Positions 15,129 to 23,469 of a stretch of DNA of 36,262 nt are shown here, piece after piece. The DNA is from an uncultured Sphingomonas sp. (lineage in GTDB: Bacteria > Pseudomonadota > Alphaproteobacteria > Sphingomonadales > Sphingomonadaceae), in assembly GCA_913775975.1 (NCBI GenBank), contig CAJYLQ010000029.1, positions 1 to 36,262 of the forward strand, given 5' to 3'. Position 1 is the stretch's first letter. Every line of letters begins with the position of its first letter. Under the pieces are notes generated by a model. It saw nothing but the letters and a program-made list of their open reading frames with translations, was not told where the DNA came from and ran no database searches. The translations under genes were made by a program, and so were the position numbers.

Positions 15129-16750
15129 GCGGGCCGGCCGGCGATCCGATCCTGACCGGCCCGGCGGCCGAGGGCGAGCGTGCGGTCGTGCCGCAGCTGT
15201 CGCTGCCCTATGGTTTTGCGCGCAAGTACGGCGTCGCGGTGCGACCGGGGGAACCGGACGCACCGTTGACGCTGGCGCTGCGCGAGGGCGCGGACCCGCG
15301 CGTGCTGATCGAGGCGCGTCGCTTCCTCGCCCGCCCGTTCGAGGTGGCGGTGGTGGAGCCGCCCGCGTTCGACCGGCTATTGTCCGATGCCTATGCGATG
15401 GACGGGCAGGCGCGCGCGCTGGCGGCGGTCGGCATGGGCAACGAGCTGGACGAACTGGCGGACGGCATCCCGACCGCCGAGGACCTGCTGGACACCGCGG
15501 ACGACGCGCCGGCGATCCGCCTGATCAACGGCATCATCGCCGATGCCGCGCGCAACGGCGTGTCGGATATCCATATCGAGCCGTACGAGACCGGCCTCGT
15601 CGTCAGGATGCGGATCGACGGCGTGCTGCGCGAAACGCTGCGGATGCCGCCGCACGTCGCGCCCGTCGTGGTCAGCCGCGTGAAGGTGATGGCGCGGCTC
15701 GACATCGCGGAGCGGCGCGTGCCGCAGGACGGGCGGATGGGCCTGACGCTGGGCGGGAAGCTGCTCGATGTCCGCGTGTCGACGCTGCCCAGCCGCGCGG
15801 GCGAGCGCGTGGTGCTGCGTATCCTGGACAAGGAAAATGCGGGGATCGACCTCGACGCGCTGGGCATGTCGCCGGCGATGTACGCGCTGCTGAAAACCGC
15901 GCTGGCGGAGCCGAACGGCATCATCCTAGTCACGGGCCCCACCGGATCGGGCAAGACGACCAGCCTGTATGCGGCGCTGCGCCTGCTGAACGACGGCAGC
16001 CGCAACATCCTGACCGTGGAAGACCCGGTCGAATATGCCGTGGAAGGCGTCGGCCAGACGCAGGTCAACGCGAAGGTCGGCCTGACATTTGCCGCCGGGC
16101 TGCGCGCGATCCTGCGCCAGGACCCCGACGTGGTGATGGTCGGCGAAATCCGCGACCGCGAGACGGCGGAGATCGCGGTGCAGGCGTCGCTGACCGGCCA
16201 TCTGGTGCTGTCGACCGTCCATACCAACGACGCGGTCGGCGCGATCACCCGGATGCGCGACATGAAGGTGGAGCCGTTCCTGCTCGCCTCCACGCTGCGC
16301 GCGGTGGTGGCGCAGCGGCTGGTGCGGCGCTTGTGCGAGCATTGCCGGCGGCCGGTACGCGCGGGCGACACGCTGGCGCCGATGCTGGGCATCGCGAAGG
16401 ACGCGACGGTGTACGAGGCGGTCGGCTGCGAGCATTGTTCGCACACCGGCTTTCGCGGGCGGACGGGCGTGTACGAGGCGGTGCGGATCGACGATACGAT
16501 CCGCCGCCTCATAAACGACAGCGCGGACGAGACGGCGATCGCCGACCACGCTTTCGCCCGCCAGCCGAACCTCGCCGCTGCCGCGCGCGTGCTGGTGGAG
16601 CAGGGGGTGACGACGGCGGAGGAGGCGATCCGCGTCTCCCGCCGCGATGCGACCGACGTGGAGCCGCCGGTCCCGCCCGTCGCGGAGCCGGCCCCGTCCA
16701 TGCTCTCGCCCGCGCCGGTCGCGGCGCTGAGCCCGACCGTCGATGGCTGA
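15125..16750 (+). CDS. gspE: Type II secretion ATPase GspE
   Basis: A 541-residue cytoplasmic hexameric ATPase that powers pseudopilus assembly. The N1E/N2E region is followed by the catalytic domain: Walker A GPTGSGKTT (residues 271-279), Asp box (NILTVEDPVEY), Walker B (PDVVMVGEIRD, about 335-344), His box (GHLVLSTVHTNDA). A tetracysteine zinc motif is present (Cys404, 407, 435, 438). After the usual end it carries a Pro/Ala-rich tail of about 35 residues (VEPPVPPVAEPAPSMLSPAP), which is uncommon. The ATG at 15125 overlaps the gspD stop (ATGA); the same frame stays open far upstream, but only as a shadow of gspC/gspD. It overlaps gspF by eight bases. Confidence 0.98.
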   Translation: MSGPAGDPILTGPAAEGERAVVPQLSLPYGFARKYGVAVRPGEPDAPLTLALREGADPRVLIEARRFLARPFEVAVVEPPAFDRLLSDAYAMDGQARALAAVGMGNELDELADGIPTAEDLLDTADDAPAIRLINGIIADAARNGVSDIHIEPYETGLVVRMRIDGVLRETLRMPPHVAPVVVSRVKVMARLDIAERRVPQDGRMGLTLGGKLLDVRVSTLPSRAGERVVLRILDKENAGIDLDALGMSPAMYALLKTALAEPNGIILVTGPTGSGKTTSLYAALRLLNDGSRNILTVEDPVEYAVEGVGQTQVNAKVGLTFAAGLRAILRQDPDVVMVGEIRDRETAEIAVQASLTGHLVLSTVHTNDAVGAITRMRDMKVEPFLLASTLRAVVAQRLVRRLCEHCRRPVRAGDTLAPMLGIAKDATVYEAVGCEHCSHTGFRGRTGVYEAVRIDDTIRRLINDSADETAIADHAFARQPNLAAAARVLVEQGVTTAEEAIRVSRRDATDVEPPVPPVAEPAPSMLSPAPVAALSPTVDG

Positions 16751-17966
16751 TTTCGACTATCTGGCGATCGACACGCGCGGGCAGGAACGGCGCGGCCATG
16801 TCGCCGCCGCCGATATCGACGCCGCGCGCAAGTCGCTCGACCGGCAGCGACTGTATGTGCTGCGGCTGGAGCCGGGCGCACCGCCGGTCGCGCGCGCGCG
16901 GCCGCTGTTCGGCCTGCAGATCGGCAGCGCGCGCATGTCGGGCAAGCAGCTGACGCTGTTCACGCGCCAGCTGGCGACGCTGAACCGCGTGTCGCCGCTG
17001 GAGGAAAGCCTACGCACCATCACCCGCCAGACCGAGCAGGAGCGGGTGCAGGCGATCGTCCGCACCGTCCATGCCGGCGTGGTCGAGGGGCGGCGGCTGG
17101 CCGATGCGATGGCGCGTGAGCCCAAGAGTTTTCCGCCGCTCTATCGCGCGATGGTGGCGGCGGGTGAGAGTTCGGGCACGCTGCCGACGATCCTCGACCG
17201 GCTGGCGGCGCTGCTGGAACGGCAGGCGGAGATTCGCGGCAAGCTGATTACCGCGCTCGCCTATCCCGCGATCCTGGCGGTGGTGGCGCTGGGCGTCGTC
17301 ACGGCGCTGATGATGTTCGTGGTGCCGCAGGTCGTCGAGCAGTTCGACACGGTGGGGCAGGAATTGCCGCTGCTGACCCGGCTGGTGATCGCGCTGTCGG
17401 ACTTTCTGGTCGGCTGGTGGTGGGTGATGCTGGCGGCGCTGGCGCTGCTGGGGCTGGGCGCGTGGCGCGCGCTGAAGGACCCGGGCATCCGCCTGTCGTT
17501 CGACACCGCGCTGCTCCGCCTGCCGCTGCTGGGGCGGCTGCTGCGCGACCTGCACGCGGCGCGGATGGCGCGGACGCTGGGCACGATGGTGGCAAGCCGG
17601 CTGCCGCTGCTGGAGGGGCTGACGCTGACCGCCGGCACGATCCACAACCGCCGCCTGCGCGTCGCGTCGGACGAGATCGTCGATGCGATCCGGGGCGGCG
17701 GCAGCCTGTCGGCGGCGATGCGGCGCGCGGGTGTGTTTCCGCCGCTGCTGACCTATCTGGCGGCCAGCGGCGAGGCGGCGGGGCGGCTCGACGAGATGCT
17801 GGAGCGTGCCGCCGACTATCTGGAACGCGAATTCGACCGCTTCACCGCCACCGCGCTGTCGCTGCTGGAGCCGGCGATCATCGTGCTGATGGGCGGCATC
17901 GTCGCCACCATCGTGTTATCCATCCTGTTGCCGATCCTGCAGCTGAATACGCTGGCGGGGGGATGA
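16743..17966 (+). CDS. gspF: Type II secretion inner-membrane platform protein GspF
   Basis: A 407-residue polytopic platform protein (T2SSF family) that couples the GspE motor to pseudopilin assembly. It has the two repeated cytoplasmic helical domains (first near QLTLFTRQLATLNRVSPLEE; second near LHAARMARTLGTMVASRLPL) and three membrane helices: around ALAYPAILAVVALGVVTALM, WWWVMLAALALLGLGAWRAL and the C-terminal IIVLMGGIVATIVLSILLPI. Length is standard. It overlaps gspE by eight bases and its stop lies inside the ATGATG that precedes gspG. Confidence 0.97.
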   Translation: MADFDYLAIDTRGQERRGHVAAADIDAARKSLDRQRLYVLRLEPGAPPVARARPLFGLQIGSARMSGKQLTLFTRQLATLNRVSPLEESLRTITRQTEQERVQAIVRTVHAGVVEGRRLADAMAREPKSFPPLYRAMVAAGESSGTLPTILDRLAALLERQAEIRGKLITALAYPAILAVVALGVVTALMMFVVPQVVEQFDTVGQELPLLTRLVIALSDFLVGWWWVMLAALALLGLGAWRALKDPGIRLSFDTALLRLPLLGRLLRDLHAARMARTLGTMVASRLPLLEGLTLTAGTIHNRRLRVASDEIVDAIRGGGSLSAAMRRAGVFPPLLTYLAASGEAAGRLDEMLERAADYLEREFDRFTATALSLLEPAIIVLMGGIVATIVLSILLPILQLNTLAGG

Positions 17967-17977
17967 TGAGGAGTTTC

Positions 17978-18442
17978 ATGTCTACCCAACCGAACATCCG
18001 CCGCACGCGCCGCGACCGTAATCGCCGGGGCGAACAGGGCTTCACGCTGGTCGAGCTGATGGTGGTGATCGTCATCATCGGCCTGCTGGCGACGATCGTG
18101 GCGCTCAACGTGCTGCCGTCGGGCGATACCGCGCGCATCCAGAAGGCGAAGGCCGATATCGCGCAGATCGACGGCGGGCTTGAACTCTACAAGCTGCAGA
18201 ACCTGACCTATCCGACGACCGCGCAGGGTCTGCAGGCGCTGGTGAAGCAGCCCGAGGGGCTGGCCGACCCGTCCCGCTATCAGCGCGGCGGCTATCTGAA
18301 GAAGCTGCCCGAGGATCCGTGGGGCCGCGCCTATCTCTATGCCTCGCCCGGCCAGCATGGCGAGGTCGACGTCTGGACCTATGGCGCGGACGGGAAGGAA
18401 GGCGGCGAGGGCGTCAACGCCGATATCGGCAGCTGGCAGTAA
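17978..18442 (+). CDS. gspG: Major pseudopilin GspG
   Basis: A 154-residue precursor of the major T2SS pseudopilin. The prepilin peptidase site is QG|FTLVELMVV with the conserved Glu at +5, followed by the hydrophobic helix (VVIVIIGLLATIVALNVL) and the GspG globular domain with the calcium-loop region near EDPWGRAYLYASPGQHGEVD and the C-terminal NADIGSWQ. ATG 17978 is preferred because GAGGAG sits four bases upstream; ATG 17963, overlapping the gspF stop, would add five residues. Maturation requires a GspO peptidase that is not encoded in this window. Confidence 0.96.
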   Translation: MSTQPNIRRTRRDRNRRGEQGFTLVELMVVIVIIGLLATIVALNVLPSGDTARIQKAKADIAQIDGGLELYKLQNLTYPTTAQGLQALVKQPEGLADPSRYQRGGYLKKLPEDPWGRAYLYASPGQHGEVDVWTYGADGKEGGEGVNADIGSWQ

Positions 18443-18450
18443 GGCCCGCC

Positions 18451-18942
18451 GTGCCGCGCCGACCCGTGACCGAACGCGCGCGCGTCGCGGCACCGGCACG
18501 GGCGCCCGGCTTTACGCTGATCGAGCTGATGGTGGTGATCGTCGTGATCGGGCTGGCCGCCGCCGTCGCCGCCTTCGCCATGCCCGACCCGCGCGGGCGG
18601 GTGGTGGACGAGGGGCTGCGCTTCGCCGCGCGCGTTCGCGCCGCGCGCGACCTCGCGATCGTGGAGGGGCGGCCGGTCAGCCTGTGGGTCACGTCGGGCG
18701 GCTATGGGTTCGACCAGCGCGCGGACGGCGCGTGGACGCCGGTGGTGGACAAGCCGCTGCGCGTCGCCAGCTGGGCGGACGAGACGCGCGCCGCGATCGC
18801 CGATCCGGGCGGGCGCACGCGCGTGGTGTTCGATTCGACCGGGACCGCCGACCGTGCGCTGGAACTGCGCCTGTCGCGGGGCGAAGCGGCGGCGGTGGTG
18901 TGGATCGGCGCCGACGGGCAGGTGCGCGCCGATGCCCAATAA
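18451..18942 (+). CDS. gspH: Minor pseudopilin GspH
   Basis: A 163-residue minor pseudopilin of the T2SS tip complex. The cleavage motif is PG|FTLIELMVVIVV with Glu at +5, then the membrane helix and a small beta-rich globular domain (WVTSGGYGFDQRADGAWTPV, RVVFDSTGTA). The start is GTG 18451, eight bases after gspG with AAGG six bases upstream; GTG 18466 is also possible. The GTG start and the only non-overlapping junction in the operon may lower its translation, as expected for a minor component. It overlaps gspI by 11 bases. Confidence 0.93.
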   Translation: MPRRPVTERARVAAPARAPGFTLIELMVVIVVIGLAAAVAAFAMPDPRGRVVDEGLRFAARVRAARDLAIVEGRPVSLWVTSGGYGFDQRADGAWTPVVDKPLRVASWADETRAAIADPGGRTRVVFDSTGTADRALELRLSRGEAAAVVWIGADGQVRADAQ

Positions 18943-19369
18943 GCCCGAACGTGGCTTCACGCTGATCGAGATCATGGTGGCGCTGGCGGTATTCAGCCTC
19001 GCCGTGCTGGCGCTGGTGCGGCTGGAGGGGGCCACGGCGCGCGGCGTCGGCGTGGTGGACGACACGACGCTGGCACAGCTGGTCGCGCGCAACGTCGCGC
19101 TGGATGCCTTTACCGCGGCGGAGCCACCCGCATCGGGCCTCGTCACCGGCAGCGAGGTGAATGGCGGACGGCCATGGAACTGGCGGCGGCAGGTGTCGCC
19201 GGTCGGCGGCGGCGGCGTGACGCGGATCGACGTGGCGGTCAGCAGCCTTGGCGGCCAGACGCTGGGGCAGGTGACGATGATCCGCCCGCCCACGCCGCCC
19301 GCGGCTCCCCCCGTCGCCGGCCCGACCCCGCAGCCGTCCGCCTCGCCGACGCCGAACCGGCCGTCATGA
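18932..19369 (+). CDS. gspI: Minor pseudopilin GspI with Pro-rich tail
   Basis: A 145-residue minor pseudopilin, part of the GspI-J-K tip that nucleates the pseudopilus. The cleavage site RG|FTLIEIMVALAVF has Glu at +5, followed by the typical LALVRLEG helix and a compact domain. The usual domain ends near VTMIRPP; a further 25-residue Pro/Thr/Ala/Ser-rich tail follows (residues about 120-145, beginning PPTPPAAPPVAGPTPQPSAS), which is not typical of GspI. It overlaps gspH by 11 bases and gspJ by four. Confidence 0.93.
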   Translation: MPNKPERGFTLIEIMVALAVFSLAVLALVRLEGATARGVGVVDDTTLAQLVARNVALDAFTAAEPPASGLVTGSEVNGGRPWNWRRQVSPVGGGGVTRIDVAVSSLGGQTLGQVTMIRPPTPPAAPPVAGPTPQPSASPTPNRPS

Positions 19370-20001
19370 CGTCATCATTCCCCTGGATACGCGACCAGCG
19401 CGGCTTCACGCTGGTGGAGGTGATGGTCGCGCTGATGATCTTCGGCATGATCGCGGCGGCGGGCGTCGCGATCCTGTCGTTCAGCATCCGCGCGCAGGCG
19501 GCGACGGGCGAACGGCTGGACGAGGGCACGGCCTTTGCCCGCACGCTGGCGGTGCTGTCCGCCGATCTGGCGCAGGCGCAGGTCAGGATCGTGCGCGACG
19601 AATCGGGCCTGCCGCGCCCCGCCTTTCTGGGTGAGGCGAACAGCGTGCAGCTGGTGCGCGGCGGCTGGGGCAATGTCGACGGCGCGCCGCGATCCAGCCT
19701 GCAGAAGGTCCGCTGGGCGCTGGACGGCGACCGGCTGGCGCGCATCGGCTATCCCATGACCGATGGCGCGGCGGCATTGCCCGCGACGCCGATGCTGACC
19801 GGCGTTGCGGACTTTCGCATCCGCTATCGCTATGGCGGGGCGTGGAGCGATCGTTGGGACGGGGCGGGCGGGGTGCCCCTGCCGCAGGCGGCGGAGGTGC
19901 GGATCGCGCGTACCGACGGCCGGGTCTATCGTGTGATGGCGCTGGTGGGAACGGGCTATGTCCCGCCCGCCCCGTCCGGTCAGGCTGGCGATGCGCGCTG
20001 A
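19366..20001 (+). CDS. gspJ: Minor pseudopilin GspJ
   Basis: A 211-residue minor pseudopilin of the tip complex. The prepilin motif RG|FTLVEVMVALMIFGMIAA has Glu at +5. The C-terminal domain shows the GspJ pattern (ARTLAVLSADLAQAQVRIVR; then LQKVRWALDGDRLARIGYP; GVADFRIRYRY). Length is normal. It overlaps gspI by four bases and gspK by eleven, so all three tip genes are translationally linked. Confidence 0.95.
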   Translation: MTSSFPWIRDQRGFTLVEVMVALMIFGMIAAAGVAILSFSIRAQAATGERLDEGTAFARTLAVLSADLAQAQVRIVRDESGLPRPAFLGEANSVQLVRGGWGNVDGAPRSSLQKVRWALDGDRLARIGYPMTDGAAALPATPMLTGVADFRIRYRYGGAWSDRWDGAGGVPLPQAAEVRIARTDGRVYRVMALVGTGYVPPAPSGQAGDAR

Positions 20002-20971
20002 GCCTCCTATCCGCGAACGGGGCGCCGCGCTGCTGACGGTGCTGATGCTGGTCGCCGTCATCGCGGTGATGGCGGGGGCGGGGCTGGAGCGGCTGCGCCT
20101 GTCGACGCGGCTGGCGGCCAATGCGGCGCGGACGGAGCAGGCGCGCGCCTGGGCGATCGCGGCGGAAACGCTGATGACGACGCGGATCGGCAACCTGCTG
20201 GCGATGGCGGGTAATCGCGTGACGTTGCTGGGCGGGTGGAGCGGTCGCCCCTATGCGCTGCCGCTGCCGGGCGGGGGGACGGCGGTGGGCCGCGTGACCG
20301 ATGGCGGCAACTGCTTCAACCTGAACGGCCTCGTCGTGCGGCTGGGGCCGGGCGTCTATGCCAGCAATGCGCTGGCGCGCGAGCAGTTCGCGCGGCTGAT
20401 GCGGTTGGTGGGCATTCCCGGCCAGGTCGCGGAACAGGTCGCGGCCGGCACGTCCGACTGGATCGATACCGACAACGAGCAGCAGGCGGGCGGCGCGGAG
20501 GATGGGCGCTACACCGGCCAGCAGCAGCCCTATCGCACCGGCGGGACGCTGATGGCCGATCCCAGCGAACTGCGCGCGGTGATCGGGGTGACGCCGCGCG
20601 TCTACGAACAGCTGCGCCCCTGGGTCTGCACGCTGCCCGTCGCGCAGCCCGCGCCGATGAACGTCAACACGCTGGAAGCCGAACAGGCGCCGCTGCTGGC
20701 GATGCTGGCGAACGACACGCTGTCGGTGGAGGCGGCGCGCCAGCTGCTGCTGCGCCGGCCGGCGGCGGGGTGGAGCGGCACGGACCAGCTTTGGGCGGGC
20801 ACGCCGCCGCCCTCCGGCGCCGCCGCCGGGCAGCTGGCCACCACGAGCAAGTGGTTCGACCTGACGATCGATGTTACCATGCCGGGCACGCAATTGCAGG
20901 AACATGCGCTGATCGACGCGACGAGGCTTCCCGTCAGGCTCGTGGCGCGGCAATGGGGGGAAGACCTATGA
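19991..20971 (+). CDS. gspK: Tip pseudopilin GspK
   Basis: A 326-residue pseudopilin that caps the pseudopilus. The cleavage site is RG|AALLTVLMLVAVIAVM, lacking Glu at +5, which is normal for GspK. The large globular domain includes the helical SAM-like region (TSDWIDTDNEQQAGGAEDGR; MNVNTLEAEQAPLLAML) and calcium-site acidic residues. ATG 19991 was chosen because it gives an 11-base overlap with gspJ and a normal N-terminus; an ATG at 19958 would add eleven Arg/Pro-rich residues. It overlaps gspL by four bases. Confidence 0.95.
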   Translation: MRAEPPIRERGAALLTVLMLVAVIAVMAGAGLERLRLSTRLAANAARTEQARAWAIAAETLMTTRIGNLLAMAGNRVTLLGGWSGRPYALPLPGGGTAVGRVTDGGNCFNLNGLVVRLGPGVYASNALAREQFARLMRLVGIPGQVAEQVAAGTSDWIDTDNEQQAGGAEDGRYTGQQQPYRTGGTLMADPSELRAVIGVTPRVYEQLRPWVCTLPVAQPAPMNVNTLEAEQAPLLAMLANDTLSVEAARQLLLRRPAAGWSGTDQLWAGTPPPSGAAAGQLATTSKWFDLTIDVTMPGTQLQEHALIDATRLPVRLVARQWGEDL

Positions 20972-22050
20972 CGACCCTGTTGTTCCTGCCCGCCGGCGAA
21001 GCCGGCCTTCGATGGATGCGCTTCGGCGATGCGGGCTTCCTCGCGCGCGGGGAGGGCGTGCCGCCGGCCGGCGATCGCGTGGTCGCGGTCGCGCCCGCTG
21101 ATGCGGTGACGCTGCACTGGGCGGACCTGCCGATGCGATCGACGGCGCAGGCGACCGCCGCCGCGCGGATCCTGGCCGTGGAGGCGAGCGCCGCGCCACC
21201 CGCCGAGCTGCACGTCGCGGTCGGCGAGGAGCGGGACGGCGCGGGGGCGGAGCGGCCGATCGCGGTGGTCGGCGCGGGCGCGATGCGCGAATGGCTGGCG
21301 ATGCTGGCGGCCGCGAATGTCGATCCCGTCGCGCTGATCCCGGCGCCCATGCTGCTGCCCCGGCCGGACGAGGGCTTCGTGCGCGCGACGCTGGGCGGCG
21401 TGGACGTGATCCGCGGCCATAACACCGCCTTCGCCGACGAGCCGCAGCTGACCGATCTGGTCACGCGGGGCGAAACGGTGAAGCCACTGGTGCGCGAGCC
21501 GCTGGAACGCGCTCTGATCGCGGCGGCGGCCGCGCCTCCGCTCGATCTGCGGCAGGGGCCGTTCGCGCGCCGCCGCCGCGTCACGGTCGACTGGCGGCTG
21601 ATCCGGCGGCTGGCGGTGCTGGGCGGCGCGATCCTGCTGGTGTCGTTCGCTATTTCCCTGGTCCGGCTGGCGAAATACGACTTCGCGGCGAGCGCGCTGG
21701 AGGCGCGGGCCGATGCACTCGCCGCGACCGGCCTGCCGCGCGGCGAGACGGTGACGGACGCCGACCGGCAGCTGGCCGAGCGGCAGCGGCGCGTGATCGG
21801 GCCGGGGCTGGGCTTCTCGACCACGGTCGCCGCCGCCTTCGCCGCGATCCGGTCGGTCCCGGGCACCGAGGTGACGGCGATCGACTTCGGCGACACGGGC
21901 GACCTGCGCATCTCCGTCGCGACCGAGCGCGAGGCGCTGGCGACGGACCTGAAGCGCGCGCTGGAGGCGGCGGGCTTTACGGTGAAGGCCAGCGTCTTCC
22001 AGTCCACGGGCACCCGCGTGAGCGGGGAATTGACGGTGAGCCGGCGATGA
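20968..22050 (+). CDS. gspL: Type II secretion platform protein GspL
   Basis: A 360-residue bitopic inner-membrane protein that recruits the GspE ATPase. The N-terminal cytoplasmic actin-like domain covers about residues 1-190, a single membrane helix about 214-234 (RRLAVLGGAILLVSFAISLV), and the periplasmic ferredoxin-like domain ends at SRR. The real start is ATG 20968, with a GGGGGGAAG ribosome site just before it and a four-base overlap with gspK. It pairs with GspM. Confidence 0.94.
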   Translation: MTTLLFLPAGEAGLRWMRFGDAGFLARGEGVPPAGDRVVAVAPADAVTLHWADLPMRSTAQATAAARILAVEASAAPPAELHVAVGEERDGAGAERPIAVVGAGAMREWLAMLAAANVDPVALIPAPMLLPRPDEGFVRATLGGVDVIRGHNTAFADEPQLTDLVTRGETVKPLVREPLERALIAAAAAPPLDLRQGPFARRRRVTVDWRLIRRLAVLGGAILLVSFAISLVRLAKYDFAASALEARADALAATGLPRGETVTDADRQLAERQRRVIGPGLGFSTTVAAAFAAIRSVPGTEVTAIDFGDTGDLRISVATEREALATDLKRALEAAGFTVKASVFQSTGTRVSGELTVSRR

Positions 22051-22523
22051 CGAGCGTGAAGACCTGGTTCGCGGGGCGGTCGTTGCGTGAACGCCGGCTG
22101 CTGCTGGTGATGGCGGCGCTGCTGGCGGTGACGATCGTCTGGGGGCTGGTGCTGCGCCCGCTGGGCGATGCGATGGCGACCGCGCGGGAGCGGCACACCG
22201 CCGCCGTGATCCGCTTCGGCGAGACGGCCGCGCGCGTCGATGCGCTGCGCCAGGCGCGCGAGCAGCGGGTGCGGCCGCTGACGGGCACGCTGGCCGACAC
22301 GATCCGGCTGCGCGCCGAGGAGGCGGGCTTTCCGCTCGCCAGCGTCGATCCCGATGCGAACGGCGCGGTGCGGGTGACGATCCAGTCGGCGCGCGGCGCC
22401 GCGCTCACGGGCTGGCTCGCCCGGCTGGAGCGGGGCGGGATCATCGTCGAATCGGCGCAGCTGACCGACAATGGCGATCGCACCGTCGCGGCGCGGCTGC
22501 TGCTTCGGGCGCGTGCGGCATGA
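22047..22523 (+). CDS. gspM: Type II secretion platform protein GspM
   Basis: A 158-residue bitopic inner-membrane protein that stabilises GspL. A short Arg-rich cytoplasmic N-terminus (SLRERRLLL) leads into one membrane helix (about residues 18-38) and a periplasmic coiled segment plus ferredoxin-like domain (RVTIQSARGAALTGWLARLE). It overlaps gspL and gspN by four bases each. Identification rests on topology, size and order in the operon. Confidence 0.92.
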   Translation: MTSVKTWFAGRSLRERRLLLVMAALLAVTIVWGLVLRPLGDAMATARERHTAAVIRFGETAARVDALRQAREQRVRPLTGTLADTIRLRAEEAGFPLASVDPDANGAVRVTIQSARGAALTGWLARLERGGIIVESAQLTDNGDRTVAARLLLRARAA

Positions 22524-23242
22524 GGCGCATCCGCCTGTCCACCGGCCCCACCGCATTGTTCGGCGCGATGCTGCTCGCCGCGCTGATCGTGTTCCTGCCG
22601 ATGCGCCTCGTCCTCGGTTGGGTCGGGGCGGGGGAGCAGGGGCTGCAGGCCCGCTCCGTCACCGGCAGCATCTGGGGCGCGACGCTGAGCGAGGCGCGGT
22701 TCGGCGATCTGGCGGTCGGCGACCTGCAGGCGCGGCTGGCGCCGCTGCCGCTGCTGGCGGGCCGCGCGGCGCTGGCGCTGGAGGGGCCGGGCGGCCCGGG
22801 CGTGCCGCCGCTGTCGGGCACGGTGTTGGTCAGCCGCCACGGCTATGGCGTCGAGCATCTGACCGGCCGCATCGCCACGGGCCGCGCGTTCCAGCCGGTG
22901 CCGGTGACGGCGCTGGACCTCGACGACCTGACGGTGCGGTTCCAGGATGATCAGTGCCTCGCCGCCGAGGGCCGGGTACGCGGCACGCTGACCGGCGACG
23001 TCGCGGGAATCGCCGTGCCGCCATCGGTCAGCGGCGCTCCGAGATGCGAGGCGGGGGCGCTGCTGCTGCCGCTGGCCAGCCCGTCGGGCGAATCGATGAC
23101 GCTGCGGATCGACGGCAGCGGCCGCTATCGCGGCGAGCTGTCGTTGCAGCCGTCCGATCCGGTCGCCGCGCAGCGGCTGGAGGCGCTGGGTTTCGTGCGG
23201 AACGGAGCCGTTTACGGCCTTTCGATCGAAGGGCGCTTCTGA
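22520..23242 (+). CDS. gspN: Type II secretion protein GspN
   Basis: A 240-residue GspN: an N-terminal membrane anchor (about residues 11-33, ALFGAMLLAALIVFLPMRLV) followed by a beta-rich periplasmic domain (SVTGSIWGATLSEARFGDLA; GRVRGTLTGDVAGIAV) with two Cys about 30 residues apart that could form a disulfide. GspN is an accessory T2SS component found in only part of the family, and its role is unclear. It closes the operon; no strong terminator is seen in the 47 bases before tRNA-His. Confidence 0.92.
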   Translation: MRRIRLSTGPTALFGAMLLAALIVFLPMRLVLGWVGAGEQGLQARSVTGSIWGATLSEARFGDLAVGDLQARLAPLPLLAGRAALALEGPGGPGVPPLSGTVLVSRHGYGVEHLTGRIATGRAFQPVPVTALDLDDLTVRFQDDQCLAAEGRVRGTLTGDVAGIAVPPSVSGAPRCEAGALLLPLASPSGESMTLRIDGSGRYRGELSLQPSDPVAAQRLEALGFVRNGAVYGLSIEGRF

Positions 23243-23246
23243 TAGC

Positions 23247-23276
23247 TTGACGGCAGGCCGCCCCCGACGCTAGGGG
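23247..23276 (+). promoter_or_regulatory. Probable tRNA-His promoter
   Basis: TTGACG (23247-23252), an 18-bp spacer and TAGGGG (23271-23276), about 14 bases before the tRNA. The layout resembles the tRNA-Asp promoter at 26301. It begins five bases after the gspN stop. Confidence 0.4.
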
Positions 23277-23289
23277 CGCTGCTCCTTAC

Positions 23290-23367
23290 GGCGACCGTAG
23301 TTCAATTGGTTAGAGCGCCGGCTTGTGATGCCGGAAGTTGCGGGTTCAAGTCCCGTCGGTCGCCCCA
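23290..23367 (+). tRNA. tRNA-His (anticodon GTG)
   Basis: Acceptor GCGACCG/CGGTCGC with the extra 5' G (-1) characteristic of tRNA-His, opposite discriminator C; anticodon stem CCGGC/GCCGG with loop TTGTGAT (anticodon GTG); T-arm GCGGG-TTCAAGT-CCCGT; encoded CCA at 23365-23367. Confidence 0.97.
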
Positions 23368-23469
23368 CTTTCCCGCCCGCTTCACCTTCGCACGCTTTCG
23401 GGCTTTCCAACGCCGCGAAACAATAATATTTCACCGCCTCGCAATGGAATTACGAGCGCGGAGGCGATG

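Noticed and set aside
12510..15263. A 917-residue open frame on the minus strand opposite gspC/gspD
   Set aside because: It lies wholly under well-supported genes on the other strand and its translation is Arg/Ala/His-rich with no domain; an effect of high GC and codon bias.
15125..16750. A much longer gspE starting far upstream, since the frame is open from about 12512
   Set aside because: The upstream part is out of frame with gspC/gspD and reads as low-complexity; the ATG at 15125 overlaps the gspD stop as in the other operon junctions.
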